From Bacteroidales bacterium (GTDB lineage Bacteria; Bacteroidota; Bacteroidia; Bacteroidales; UBA3824): 49,706 nt of DNA. The stretch covers positions 1-49,706 of the forward strand of contig JAKSUC010000020.1 of NCBI GenBank assembly GCA_024413595.1, given 5' to 3'. Positions 9,809 to 19,645 of the stretch are shown in pieces (position 1 is the first letter of the stretch; each line of letters begins with the position of its first letter). The notes beneath the pieces were generated by a model, which saw only the letters and a program-made list of their open reading frames with translations, searched no databases and had not been told where the DNA came from. Both the position numbers and the translations under genes were made by a program.

Positions 9809-11140
9809 ATGGATAAAATAGTAATATTAGGAGCAGGCGAAAGTGGAATTGGAGCTGCAATTTTAGCTCAAAAAAAAGGTTTTGAAGTTTTTGTATCTGA
9901 CTTTGGAACCATAAAACCAAATTACATTGAACAATTAGAAAAAAACAATATTCCATACGAACAATGTAAACACTCAGAAGATATAATACTTAAAGCAAAA
10001 GAAGTAATTAAAAGTCCAGGAATTAGAAACGATAGTCCATTAATCAAAAAAATAGAAGCAAACAATATTCCTGTAATATCAGAAATTGAATTTGCATCTC
10101 GCTATACCAATGCAACCAAAATTTGTATAACAGGAAGCAATGGAAAAACAACAACTACCGAACTAATTTATAAAACATTCAAAGACGCAGGATTGAATGT
10201 TGGAATGGCAGGAAATGTAGGAAAAAGTTTTGCTCTTCAAGTAGCAGAATGTAATTTTGACTATTATGTTATTGAACTTAGTAGTTTTCAATTAGACAAC
10301 ATGTATAAATTCAAAGCAGAAATAGCCATTTTATTAAACATAACACCTGACCATTTAGATCGCTATGATTATAAAATGCAAAATTATACTGACTCAAAAT
10401 TTAGAATTACTCAAAATCAAACCAAAGACGATTGGTTTATTTATTTTGCAGAAGACCCAATCACTTCTCAAGAAATAAAAAAACGCAAATTTATTCAAAA
10501 ATTAGCACCGTTTTCATTAAAGGAAGAACAAGTTTTAGGTTCATATTTAAAAGACGGCAATATGATTATTAAACTTGAAAACAACGAAGCCATCATGTCC
10601 ACAGAAAACTTTTCGCTTGAAGGACAGCACAATATGTGCAATAGTATGGCAGCAGGTATTGCAGCATTAGCTTGTAATATTCGTAGCAAATCTATCAGAC
10701 AAAGTTTTGAAACATTCACGGCTTTGGAACATAGACTTGAACATTTTTTAACAATTAGAGGAGTTAAATTTGTCAACGACTCAAAAGCTACTAACGTAAA
10801 TTCTGTTTGGTATGCTCTAGAAAGTATCAAAACTAAAGTAATTTTAATTTTAGGAGGTATTGACAAAGGTAACGATTATAGTGAATTATACGACCTCGTA
10901 AAACAAAAAGTAAAAACTATTGTTGCTCTTGGTGTTAACAATAAACCAATTCACGATGCTTTTGACTCTATGATTGATGTTATTGACACCAACAACATGG
11001 AAAATTGTGTTAAAACCTGTTTCTATTTAGCTGACAAAGGAGATACTGTTTTATTATCACCTGCTTGCGCTAGTTTTGACCTATTTACATGTTACGAAGA
11101 TCGTGGAGAAAAATTTAAAGAAGCCGTTAGAAATTTATAA
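9809..11140 (+). CDS. murD: UDP-MurNAc-L-alanine:D-glutamate ligase MurD
   Basis: The 443-residue Mur ligase adds D-glutamate to UDP-MurNAc-L-Ala. The Rossmann start (IVILGAGESGIGAAILA) is the MurD substrate domain. The ATP loop GSNGKTTT is at residues 109-116, and NITPDHLDRYDY and FVNDSKATN follow as in MurD. Size is typical. It starts 13 bp after mraY and ends 13 bp before ftsW. Confidence 0.96.
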   Translation: MDKIVILGAGESGIGAAILAQKKGFEVFVSDFGTIKPNYIEQLEKNNIPYEQCKHSEDIILKAKEVIKSPGIRNDSPLIKKIEANNIPVISEIEFASRYTNATKICITGSNGKTTTTELIYKTFKDAGLNVGMAGNVGKSFALQVAECNFDYYVIELSSFQLDNMYKFKAEIAILLNITPDHLDRYDYKMQNYTDSKFRITQNQTKDDWFIYFAEDPITSQEIKKRKFIQKLAPFSLKEEQVLGSYLKDGNMIIKLENNEAIMSTENFSLEGQHNMCNSMAAGIAALACNIRSKSIRQSFETFTALEHRLEHFLTIRGVKFVNDSKATNVNSVWYALESIKTKVILILGGIDKGNDYSELYDLVKQKVKTIVALGVNNKPIHDAFDSMIDVIDTNNMENCVKTCFYLADKGDTVLLSPACASFDLFTCYEDRGEKFKEAVRNL

Positions 11141-11153
11141 TTTACATTGATAT

Positions 11154-12413
11154 ATGGCAAAGACTCAACAATCAAGTCCATTCAAAAACTTCAAAAAAAA
11201 GCTTTTTGAATTACTTAAAGGTGACAAACAAATATGGATTATTTATATTTCTTTAACCATATTTTCATTTTTGCTCATCTTTAGCTCTACTAGTATGTTA
11301 GCTTATAAATTCCAAAGTGGTAACACTTTTTATTATTTATTTCGACATACTGGATTTGCTATTGTTGGTTTTGCTTTAGCATTATTTATTAGCCAAATGT
11401 CTTATAAAAGGTTATTTAATTTTTCTAATTTATTACTACTAATTTCAATTGGATTATTATTTTTTACCTTTATATTTGGAACAGAAACTAATGGTGCTAA
11501 AAGATGGATGTCAATACCATTTACGAGTTTTACTTTTCAGCCATCAGACATTGCTAAATGTACTTTAGTAATTTACGTTGCTAAAATTATGGCTATTCAT
11601 CAAGCTGATGACGAAGACATAAAAAAAGGTTTTCAAATAAGTTTATTTGGAATTTTACCAATATGTTTTTTAATTTTTCCTTCAAACTTATCAACTGCAA
11701 TAATGGTTGGATTAGTAGCTACAGCAATGTTAATTATAGCAAAGGTTAAAATTAAACATCTATTAATTACATTTGCTATTGTAGCAGTTGCAGGTTGCTT
11801 AGTAATTGGCTTTTTAACATTAACGGGAAGGCATAATCGTTTATCAACTTGGGAAAAACGAATAGAAACATATTTTAATTCAAATGATACAATAATAACA
11901 CAAAGTAATCACCAATCTGTTCAAGCCAAAATTGCCGTTGGAAGAGGTGGAACATTTGGTGTTGGTATTGGGAATAGTAATCAAAAAAACATTTTACCTC
12001 ATCCATATTCTGATTTCATATATGCTATTATTATTGAAGAATATGGATTAGCTGTAGGAATATTAGTTATTATATTATATCTTTGGCTTTTATATCGATG
12101 TATGATAATAGCCAAAAATCAAACGCGAACGTTTCCTGCTTATTTAGCAATAGGATTATCACTAAATATTATTATTCAAGCGTTTGCAAACATGATGGTT
12201 TCAGTTAATTTAATTCCTGTAACTGGACAACCTCTTCCTTTTGTAAGTATGGGAGGTACATCTACACTTATTACTTCTGCTTCTTTAGGAATTATTATCA
12301 ACATCAGTAGATATGCTGACAGCGATAAAAATACTGAAAAAGAAGTTGTTGAAGAAGAAGATAAAAATGACAATATAGAAGACATTGCCGACTATCCATT
12401 TTTAGTTGGTTAA
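11154..12413 (+). CDS. ftsW: Septal peptidoglycan glycosyltransferase FtsW
   Basis: The 419-residue SEDS protein polymerises lipid II at the septum as partner of FtsI. About ten membrane segments are visible. The conserved LSTWEKRIETY region and GVGIGNSNQK follow the large periplasmic loop, and PLPFVSMGGTSTL near residue 365 is the SEDS C-terminal signature. The cytoplasmic C-terminus is short and acidic (EKEVVEEEDKNDN). Between murD and murG, as usual. Confidence 0.95.
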   Translation: MAKTQQSSPFKNFKKKLFELLKGDKQIWIIYISLTIFSFLLIFSSTSMLAYKFQSGNTFYYLFRHTGFAIVGFALALFISQMSYKRLFNFSNLLLLISIGLLFFTFIFGTETNGAKRWMSIPFTSFTFQPSDIAKCTLVIYVAKIMAIHQADDEDIKKGFQISLFGILPICFLIFPSNLSTAIMVGLVATAMLIIAKVKIKHLLITFAIVAVAGCLVIGFLTLTGRHNRLSTWEKRIETYFNSNDTIITQSNHQSVQAKIAVGRGGTFGVGIGNSNQKNILPHPYSDFIYAIIIEEYGLAVGILVIILYLWLLYRCMIIAKNQTRTFPAYLAIGLSLNIIIQAFANMMVSVNLIPVTGQPLPFVSMGGTSTLITSASLGIIINISRYADSDKNTEKEVVEEEDKNDNIEDIADYPFLVG

Positions 12414-12430
12414 TATATAAATATATCACT

Positions 12431-13528
12431 ATGAAAATTTTAATTGGAGGCGGAGGAACAGGAGGGCACGTATTTCCTGCAATTGCAATAGCTCAAGCTT
12501 TAAAAAAAATTAAGCCTGACTCTGAATTTTTATTTGTTGGTGCTAAAGACAAATTAGAAATGGAAAAAGTTCCTGCAGCTGGTTTTAATATTATTGGACT
12601 TCCGGCTGCTGGTTTTCAAAGAAAATTTTCTTTAAAAAACATTACATTTTTCTTTAAACTTATTTCATGTGCTATAAAATCAAAAAAAATTATTAAAGAT
12701 TTTAAACCTGACATTGCAATTGGTGTTGGTGGATATGCTAGCGGACCTATTTTAAGAGCTGCTGCAAAAGCTGGCATTCCAATTATGCTTCAAGAGCAGA
12801 ATTCTTTTGCTGGTGTAACAAACAAAATGTTAGCAAAATATGCTGTTAAAATTTTCACAGCATATAAAAACATGGACAAATTCTTTGACATTAACAAAAC
12901 TACATTAACAGGAAATCCTGTTAGAGAAGATATAGCAAACAATAAAACTACAAAAGAAGAAGCAATTAATCATTTTAACCTTTCTCCAAACAAAAAAACT
13001 GTTTTAATTATAGGAGGAAGTCTTGGAGCAGGAACCATAAACAAAAGTATGTTGAAATATGCTGAAAAATTTCAACAATTAGGTAATATTCAATTTATTT
13101 GGCAAACAGGAAAATATTATTGGGATAATATAGAAAATGAAATGAAAACAAAAAATTGTCCAGATATACATGCAACTGCTTTTGTTAAAAGAATGGATTT
13201 AGCCTACAAAGCTGCCGACATTGTTGTTTCTAGATCTGGAGCATTATCAGTTTCTGAATTATGCTTAGCAGCAAAACCTGTAATATTTATTCCTTCGCCA
13301 AACGTGGCAGAAGACCATCAAACAAAAAACGCAATGGCTCTTGTCAACGAAAATGCTGCTACTATGATTAAAGATAGTGAAGCTGAAGAGTTATTTTTTG
13401 AAAAAATTAATAATTTATGTAATGATATTGAAAAAATGAACCATTATTCAGAAAATATTGCTAAATTAGCTGTGAAAAATTCAGCTGAAATTATAGCAAC
13501 TGAAATAATTAAATATATCAACAAATAA
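12431..13528 (+). CDS. murG: Lipid II synthase MurG
   Basis: MurG transfers GlcNAc to lipid I on the inner face of the membrane. The 365-residue GT28 protein opens with ILIGGGGTGGHVFPA, the glycine-rich loop of the family. GGYASGPILRAA, LQEQNSFAGVTNK and GGSLGA are further MurG blocks, and SRSGALSVSEL with PSPNVAEDHQTKNA form the UDP-GlcNAc site. Length is standard. Confidence 0.96.
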   Translation: MKILIGGGGTGGHVFPAIAIAQALKKIKPDSEFLFVGAKDKLEMEKVPAAGFNIIGLPAAGFQRKFSLKNITFFFKLISCAIKSKKIIKDFKPDIAIGVGGYASGPILRAAAKAGIPIMLQEQNSFAGVTNKMLAKYAVKIFTAYKNMDKFFDINKTTLTGNPVREDIANNKTTKEEAINHFNLSPNKKTVLIIGGSLGAGTINKSMLKYAEKFQQLGNIQFIWQTGKYYWDNIENEMKTKNCPDIHATAFVKRMDLAYKAADIVVSRSGALSVSELCLAAKPVIFIPSPNVAEDHQTKNAMALVNENAATMIKDSEAEELFFEKINNLCNDIEKMNHYSENIAKLAVKNSAEIIATEIIKYINK

Positions 13529-13567
13529 ACAGTAATTTTTATTAAAAAACTAAAAAAATTAAACACA

Positions 13568-14458
13568 ATGACAAAGATTAATACAATAATTATAGTTGCC
13601 TCTGCAATATTATTTTCAGTAGGTTTAAATAGTTGCAACAATGCACCTTACAAAGTAAATAACATCAGATCAGAATTTGCATCTGTAACTACAGAAACTG
13701 TATCACAAATGTCTTCAATCTATACCGAAATTGAAGAAGTTACAATCAAAAACGATTTTGATAATGCTTTAGCTGGTATTTTATCAAAACAAGAAAACGA
13801 ATACAATCCAATTGATGTAGTTAACACAGATATTAGATATAAAATAGAAATATTTAACCTTTATCGTATAGCAATCAACGAATACGCAAAACTTGCTAAC
13901 ATAGAATCTTCAATTACATCACTTGCTCCTTACGCTAATGCCTGCAATTCAATTGTAATAAAATTTCAAGAATGTCAAGACACAACACTTGAAAACTTTG
14001 GAGAAAAAATAAAATCATATACTAAAGTTCCTCGTTTCGACACAGAAAAAGTAATGGGACTTTTAGTTAATTCTTTAAAATACATTTGGCAAAGTGACAC
14101 AAAAGGATGGAACGATTTATTAAACAACTCTTTCAGTGATTTTCAATTAGCTCTAACAAACGTTCCAGACGCAAGTTTCAACGAAGAAAAACTAGCTAAA
14201 TATGTTTATCAACCTTACGAAGGAAAACACGCTTTAGTTGAAGCATATAAACTTAACCTAATTAAAGAACGTTACGATTACATTCGTAAATTTGTTAATA
14301 GCCAAGACAATATATCCACTGCAATTGAATATTTAAATACAATTTCACAATCTATCATAAAAGGTAAAGACACAGAAAAAATATCTAATGAAATTAAAAA
14401 AGCTGAAATAGCTTTAAACGAATGTAACTTTCAAGAAAATACTGAATATAAAGAATAA
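13568..14458 (+). CDS. Uncharacterised lipoprotein inserted in the dcw operon
   Basis: I do not recognise this 296-residue protein. It begins with a lipoprotein signal (IIIVASAILFSVGLNSC, likely lipidated Cys23), then a largely helical mature part rich in Glu, Asn and Lys with no catalytic motif I can name. It sits between murG and murC, 39 bp after murG and 8 bp before murC, where Bacteroidota normally have nothing. Being inside the tightly packed operon it is probably cotranscribed with the cell-wall genes. A periplasmic envelope or division role is inferred from position only. Confidence 0.85.
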   Translation: MTKINTIIIVASAILFSVGLNSCNNAPYKVNNIRSEFASVTTETVSQMSSIYTEIEEVTIKNDFDNALAGILSKQENEYNPIDVVNTDIRYKIEIFNLYRIAINEYAKLANIESSITSLAPYANACNSIVIKFQECQDTTLENFGEKIKSYTKVPRFDTEKVMGLLVNSLKYIWQSDTKGWNDLLNNSFSDFQLALTNVPDASFNEEKLAKYVYQPYEGKHALVEAYKLNLIKERYDYIRKFVNSQDNISTAIEYLNTISQSIIKGKDTEKISNEIKKAEIALNECNFQENTEYKE

Positions 14459-14466
14459 TACATATT

Positions 14467-15873
14467 ATGAACGAATTTGAAGACATCAAATATATTTATT
14501 TCCTTGGCATAGGTGGCATTGGAATGAGTGCTTTAGCCAGATACTTCAACGCTTACGGGCTTGAAGTGTTCGGTTATGACCTCACTCCTTCTAATCTAAC
14601 AAAACAATTAGAATCAGAAGGTATCAATATAATTTATCAAGACAATACTGATTTAATACCTGACAAATGTATTTTAGAAAGCAAAAAAACATTAGTAGTT
14701 ATTACACCTGCAATACCAAAAGGCAATAAACTATTTGAATTTTTTCAAGAAGGTCAATATTGTATTTTAAAAAGAGCAAAAGTTCTTGGAATGATTGCAA
14801 ATTGTTACAAAACAATAGCAGTTTCTGGAACTCACGGAAAAACAACAAATTCTTCTGTAATTGCAAACATACTGCAACAATCAGACAACGAATGTTTTGC
14901 TTTTCTTGGTGGAATTTCAAAAAACATTAATAGCAATTTAATAATTCCAAAAAACAAAGAAAACATAAACAATTCCGATACACTATTAGTTGCAGAAGCC
15001 GACGAATTTGACAGATCATTTTTATGGTTAAATCCATTCATAACAATTGTTACATACGTTGACGCTGACCATTTAGACATTTATAAAAATCGTCAAGACA
15101 TAATAACAACATTTAATTCCTTTGTTCAATCAACACACAAAAAAGGATTTGTTATTGTCAACAAAAAAATTGAAGACAAAATAAACACTGATGGAATAAA
15201 AAAACTTACATATTCAGACACAAACACATCAGCCGACTATTATGCAACAAACATTCGTCTTAACGACGGCAAATATACAATAGATGCACATACACCAGAA
15301 GGAATAATAAAAGATATAACCATTGGAGCAAGAGGAAAAGTAAACATCGAAAACACAATGGCTTGTATTGCAGCCACACAATGTGCACAAATAAAACCAT
15401 CAATCATAAAAAAAGGAATAGAAACATTCAAAGGAGTTGTTAGAAGAATGGATATACAAATACAAACCAAAGACTTTGTATATATCGATGATTATGCACA
15501 CCATCCTGCAGAACTAACAGCAACTATAAATTCTGTTAAAGAACTATTCCCTAACGAAAAAATCACAGGAATATTTCAACCACATCTTTACACAAGAACA
15601 AGAGATTTTGCCGTAGAATTTGCAAAAGCACTTGATTTATTAGATTATGTAGTTTTATTAGACATCTATCCTGCAAGAGAAAAACCAATAGAAGGAGTTA
15701 ACTCTCAAATGATAGCAAACCTAATGAATAATAAAAATTCTATTATTTTAAATAATAATGATGAAATAATTAACTTTATAAGACAAAAAAATACGAAAAT
15801 TTTATTAACTTTGGGCGCTGGAAATATCGACAAATTAATAAAACCATTTGTTGATGAATTTAGCAAACAATAA
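14467..15873 (+). CDS. murC: UDP-N-acetylmuramate:L-alanine ligase MurC
   Basis: This 468-residue enzyme starts the peptide stem by adding L-alanine to UDP-MurNAc. It begins with the MurC Rossmann motif FLGIGGIGMSALARYF, has the ATP loop GTHGKTT (residues 121-127), EADEFDRSFL, DADHLDIY and the C-terminal YIDDYAHHPAEL and FQPHLYTRTRDF blocks. All are canonical, so this is the housekeeping MurC; a divergent paralogue is at 44689-46047. Confidence 0.95.
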   Translation: MNEFEDIKYIYFLGIGGIGMSALARYFNAYGLEVFGYDLTPSNLTKQLESEGINIIYQDNTDLIPDKCILESKKTLVVITPAIPKGNKLFEFFQEGQYCILKRAKVLGMIANCYKTIAVSGTHGKTTNSSVIANILQQSDNECFAFLGGISKNINSNLIIPKNKENINNSDTLLVAEADEFDRSFLWLNPFITIVTYVDADHLDIYKNRQDIITTFNSFVQSTHKKGFVIVNKKIEDKINTDGIKKLTYSDTNTSADYYATNIRLNDGKYTIDAHTPEGIIKDITIGARGKVNIENTMACIAATQCAQIKPSIIKKGIETFKGVVRRMDIQIQTKDFVYIDDYAHHPAELTATINSVKELFPNEKITGIFQPHLYTRTRDFAVEFAKALDLLDYVVLLDIYPAREKPIEGVNSQMIANLMNNKNSIILNNNDEIINFIRQKNTKILLTLGAGNIDKLIKPFVDEFSKQ

Positions 15874-15884
15874 AACAATAAAAA

Positions 15885-16667
15885 TTGAAGATTAACGCTA
15901 AAAATATTATTAAAATTATATTTGCAATTACATTTGCAGGCGCAGTTATGTATTCATCATCACAATTTCACGAAACTAGATGTGATTATGTTGATATACT
16001 AATTGACGACTCTACAGATATTAAATTTATTGATTATAATGATGTTTTTCAACTAATATATAGCGTTAATCCTGATATTTTGGGATATAAAATGTGTGAC
16101 ATTAACTTGTTTGAAATTGAAAATTTTCTCAAACAACAGCCATACATTAAAAACGTTGTTGTATACAAAACTATTAATGGTCATTTAAAAATAGAAATTC
16201 AACAACGTATACCTGTTCTTGAAGTAATTAACAGAAACAACGAATGTTTCTATATTGATCAAGACGGGACCATTTTCCCAATATCAACAAAATATGCACC
16301 CAAAGTTATTGTTGCAAATGGATTTATTAAAGAAAATTATGACTTTAACAAACAAAAAACATATAACGTTTACAACGAAGACTTTGAAAATTCTAAAATC
16401 GTTGAACTTTATAGACTAGCTAAACTAATTAAAAACGATGATTTTTGGACTGACCAAGTAGAACAAATATTCGTTAACAATCTTAACGAATTTGAAATTA
16501 TTCCAATGGTTGGACCTCAAATTCTAGAACTTGGATCTATTGACGATTACGATAGAAAACTTTACTACCTAAAATCATTTTTCCTTAACGGATTAAAAAA
16601 AACTGGGTGGGACAAATACAAACAAATCAGCGTTAAATATAAAAACCAGATTGTTTGCAAAAAATAA
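15885..16667 (+). CDS. ftsQ: Divisome protein FtsQ (TTG start)
   Basis: The 260-residue protein has an N-terminal membrane segment (IIKIIFAITFAGAVMYS), a POTRA-like segment (INLFEIENFLKQQPYIKNVVVYK) and the beta domain that follows (IEIQQRIPVLEVINRNNECF, YIDQDGTIFPIS). FtsQ recruits FtsL and FtsB to the septum. TTG at 15885 is chosen because the first internal ATG (codon 22) would remove most of the membrane segment. A TTG start may keep FtsQ scarce, which fits its known low copy number. Lies between murC and ftsA. Confidence 0.9.
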   Translation: MKINAKNIIKIIFAITFAGAVMYSSSQFHETRCDYVDILIDDSTDIKFIDYNDVFQLIYSVNPDILGYKMCDINLFEIENFLKQQPYIKNVVVYKTINGHLKIEIQQRIPVLEVINRNNECFYIDQDGTIFPISTKYAPKVIVANGFIKENYDFNKQKTYNVYNEDFENSKIVELYRLAKLIKNDDFWTDQVEQIFVNNLNEFEIIPMVGPQILELGSIDDYDRKLYYLKSFFLNGLKKTGWDKYKQISVKYKNQIVCKK

Positions 16668-16693
16668 AAATATAACTTTAAATTATTTACATT

Positions 16694-18004
16694 ATGCGTC
16701 AAATAGTAACAGCAATTGATATCGGAACCACTAAAACAGTGGCTATTGCTGGAGAAAGAAACGAACAGGGCAAAATTGAAATTCTTGGAATTGGCGAAGC
16801 CGAATCTAAAGGCGTAATTAGAGGCTCTGTACAAAATATTGGTGAAGTTTGCGCTTCTGTTAAAGAAGCTGTAGAAAAATGTCAAAATGCTACAAAAGTT
16901 ACATTCAAAAATGTCTTTGTTGGCATAGCAGGACGTAATATTAGAGGCGTTACAAATCGACATTCTAAAGCTATTACAAACAACATTATCACTGACGAAG
17001 ACATTAACCAACTAACTAGAGAATTATACAATATGTCTACTAACCAAGGGGAAGAAGTTATACATGTTATTCCTCAAGGATACAAAGTTGACAACGTTAA
17101 TGTAAAACTAAACCCCGAAGGTTGTAATGGAAAAAAACTCGAAGGTACTTTTTATGTTATTATTGGAAAAGAAAATTCAGTAAAAAATATTAAACAAGCC
17201 ATTAACATGGCGGGGTTAAATATTAACAAACTTATTCTAGAACCATTGGCTACAGCAGAAGCCGTCTTGACGCAAGACGAAAAAGAAGCTGGAGTTTTAG
17301 TTGCTGACATTGGTGGAGGCACAACCGATATTGCTGTTTTTCAAGACAATGTTACTATTACTACTGCTGTGGTTCCTATTGGTGGAAATGTAATTACTAG
17401 CGACTTAAAAAAAGGATGTTCTGTACTTGAACGTCAAGCTGAACAACTTAAAATTCAATTTGGCGCAGCTTTATCTCAAAAAGATTTTGACAAAAAGGTA
17501 GCTTCTATCAAATCTTTCAACGGACGAGATAGCAAAGAAATTCCTTTTACTAATATTGCAAACATTATAAACGCTAGAGTTGACGAAATTTTAGGGGGGA
17601 TTGCCTACGAACTTGACAGTCCTGATTTTCCTAAAGATAATCTTTCGGCTGGAATTGTTGTTACTGGAGGTTCTGCTTCTTTAAAAAATATAGCTCAACT
17701 TATCAAATTCAGATTAGGATTAGATGTTAGAATTGGATTTCCAAATAACAGCAACAACATTATCAATTCTCCTAAATATTCTACCGCTTACGGTTTAATT
17801 ATTAAAGGATTCGAATACGTTGACAATTATATCAAAATCAGAAAAAAAGAAGAAGAATCAAAAAAAACACTAGATAATCAACACAACAACAATAACAAAA
17901 ACAAAGATAAAAAAGAAGAAACAACCAACAAATCTAGTAGTATCAGTACATTCTTTAAAAAAATTGCTAACAACTTCTTTAAAGAACCTGATGATGTTAA
18001 ATAA
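16694..18004 (+). CDS. ftsA: Cell division protein FtsA
   Basis: FtsA is the actin-like protein that anchors FtsZ to the membrane. The 436-residue sequence opens with the phosphate-1 motif DIGTTKTVAI, has the 1C subdomain (VFVGIAGRNIRG), phosphate-2 ADIGGGTTDIAVF and the adenosine motif GIVVTGGSASLKNI. A Lys/Asn-rich linker (about 375-410) leads to a C-terminal amphipathic stretch, ISTFFKKIANNFFKE, the expected membrane-targeting helix. 32 bp before ftsZ. Confidence 0.95.
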   Translation: MRQIVTAIDIGTTKTVAIAGERNEQGKIEILGIGEAESKGVIRGSVQNIGEVCASVKEAVEKCQNATKVTFKNVFVGIAGRNIRGVTNRHSKAITNNIITDEDINQLTRELYNMSTNQGEEVIHVIPQGYKVDNVNVKLNPEGCNGKKLEGTFYVIIGKENSVKNIKQAINMAGLNINKLILEPLATAEAVLTQDEKEAGVLVADIGGGTTDIAVFQDNVTITTAVVPIGGNVITSDLKKGCSVLERQAEQLKIQFGAALSQKDFDKKVASIKSFNGRDSKEIPFTNIANIINARVDEILGGIAYELDSPDFPKDNLSAGIVVTGGSASLKNIAQLIKFRLGLDVRIGFPNNSNNIINSPKYSTAYGLIIKGFEYVDNYIKIRKKEEESKKTLDNQHNNNNKNKDKKEETTNKSSSISTFFKKIANNFFKEPDDVK

Positions 18005-18036
18005 ATTTTAAGTATAAACCTCAAAAAGCACGTAAC

Positions 18037-19494
18037 ATGGATATAGAAATTGAACCAATAAACGACGATACAATAGTTGAATACGAAATGCCTACCAAAA
18101 GCAACATCATTAAAGTTATTGGTGTTGGTGGTGGCGGTGGTAATGCTGTTAACTATATGTTCAACGAAAAAATGGAAAACGTTGACTTTATTATTGCTAA
18201 CACAGACCAACAAGCACTAAATACCAGTCCAGTTCCAATCAAAATCCAACTTGGAGCGACTCTTACTGAAGGATTAGGTGCTGGCAATGACCCAGAAAAT
18301 GGGAAACAAGCTGCAATAGAAAGTATCGACGAAATCAAAGCCGTTTTAGGTAATAGCACTAAAATGCTATTTGTAACAGCTGGAATGGGTGGAGGTACAG
18401 GTACTGGTGCAGCACCTGTTATCGCAAAAACAGCTTTAGAAATGGGTATTCTTACTGTTGCAATTGTTACTATTCCATTCAGATACGAAGGTCCAAAAAG
18501 AGTAAAACAAGCATTGGCTGGTCTCGAAGCTTTATCTCAAAGTGTAGACTCTCTTTTAGTTATTGACAACGAAAAAATTAGAGAAATTTTTGGAAAACAA
18601 CCAGCTCGTCAAGCTTTTGCTAATGCCGACAATATATTAAACACCGCAGCTAAAGGTATTGCTGAAATTATCACTGAACACGGAACTATTAACGTTGACT
18701 TTGCAGACATTAAATCTGTTATGAAACAAAGTGGTGTTGCTTTAATGGGAACATCAAAAGCTAAAGGAGATGACCGTGCAATTGATGCTGTAAAAGGTGC
18801 GTTAAACTCTCCACTACTTAACAACAACGACATTAAAGGCGCAAAAAATATACTAGTTAATATTGTATCATCTGCAGAACACGAAACTTCTCTTGACGAA
18901 GTTACCCTTATTAACGAATTTGTTCAAAATGCAGCAGGAGAAAATGCAGACCTTATTTGGGGACAATCTAACGACGATAAACTTGGTGAATATATTAGCG
19001 TTACTTTAATAGCAACAGGTTTCCAAAAAACTGCTATCCCAAATCCTTATGAAGCAAAAAATGTAAAAATTCCTTCATTATTAGAACAATATAAAAAAGA
19101 ATCAGAACAAAAAAACAATACAAATACTTCAACAAACTTAATTACACCAACACAATCTTATAATCAAAATATTAACAATAATCAAAACACATCCGCTGAA
19201 AACAATATTTCAGAAAATTATTCTGATAACCAAGAAAATACCATACAACAAACAGAAGATGAAATAGAATTTGAAATAGAAGACAATTCTAACATTAATA
19301 ATAATTCAGAAGAACAAACAAACGAACCAGAAAAAGAAGAAATACCAATAATATCAACCAAATTTCAAAAAATCAATTTTGCAGAACTACGCGACATCGA
19401 AGCAATTATAAACAAACCTGCATACGAAAGAAAAGGAATCAGACTAATTGAACCTGCAAAAGATGCAAAAAAATTCACATTAGAAGAATTTTAA
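18037..19494 (+). CDS. ftsZ: Tubulin-like cell division GTPase FtsZ
   Basis: FtsZ forms the cytokinetic ring. KVIGVGGGGGNAVNYM and the tubulin signature GGGTGTG at residues 118-124 build the GTP site, and NVDFADIKSVM carries the T7-loop residues. The globular part ends near residue 345. A long Asn/Glu-rich linker (about 350-450) then leads to a C-terminal block, ELRDIEAIINKPAYERKGIRL, of the kind that contacts FtsA. At 485 residues it is longer than the E. coli protein (383), as in other Bacteroidota. Last gene of the dcw operon. Confidence 0.97.
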   Translation: MDIEIEPINDDTIVEYEMPTKSNIIKVIGVGGGGGNAVNYMFNEKMENVDFIIANTDQQALNTSPVPIKIQLGATLTEGLGAGNDPENGKQAAIESIDEIKAVLGNSTKMLFVTAGMGGGTGTGAAPVIAKTALEMGILTVAIVTIPFRYEGPKRVKQALAGLEALSQSVDSLLVIDNEKIREIFGKQPARQAFANADNILNTAAKGIAEIITEHGTINVDFADIKSVMKQSGVALMGTSKAKGDDRAIDAVKGALNSPLLNNNDIKGAKNILVNIVSSAEHETSLDEVTLINEFVQNAAGENADLIWGQSNDDKLGEYISVTLIATGFQKTAIPNPYEAKNVKIPSLLEQYKKESEQKNNTNTSTNLITPTQSYNQNINNNQNTSAENNISENYSDNQENTIQQTEDEIEFEIEDNSNINNNSEEQTNEPEKEEIPIISTKFQKINFAELRDIEAIINKPAYERKGIRLIEPAKDAKKFTLEEF

Positions 19495-19531
19495 CAACAA
19501 AACACTTAGAACCATAACTCAAAAATTCAAT

Positions 19532-19558
19532 AAATAGCAACATTTTAAAACGCTATTT
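19532..19558 (+). terminator. Weak hairpin after ftsZ
   Basis: AAATAGC (19532-19538) pairs with GCTATTT (19552-19558), followed by a T-rich stretch within 10 bases. It may end or attenuate dcw transcription before the SiaB-like gene. The stem is short. Confidence 0.4.
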
Positions 19559-19645
19559 GGCATTTTTATTGCAATATTTAAGTAAAAATATATAATAAAA
19601 ATCAACAAATAAAGTAAACAAAAACTTTATATAAATCAATACACT

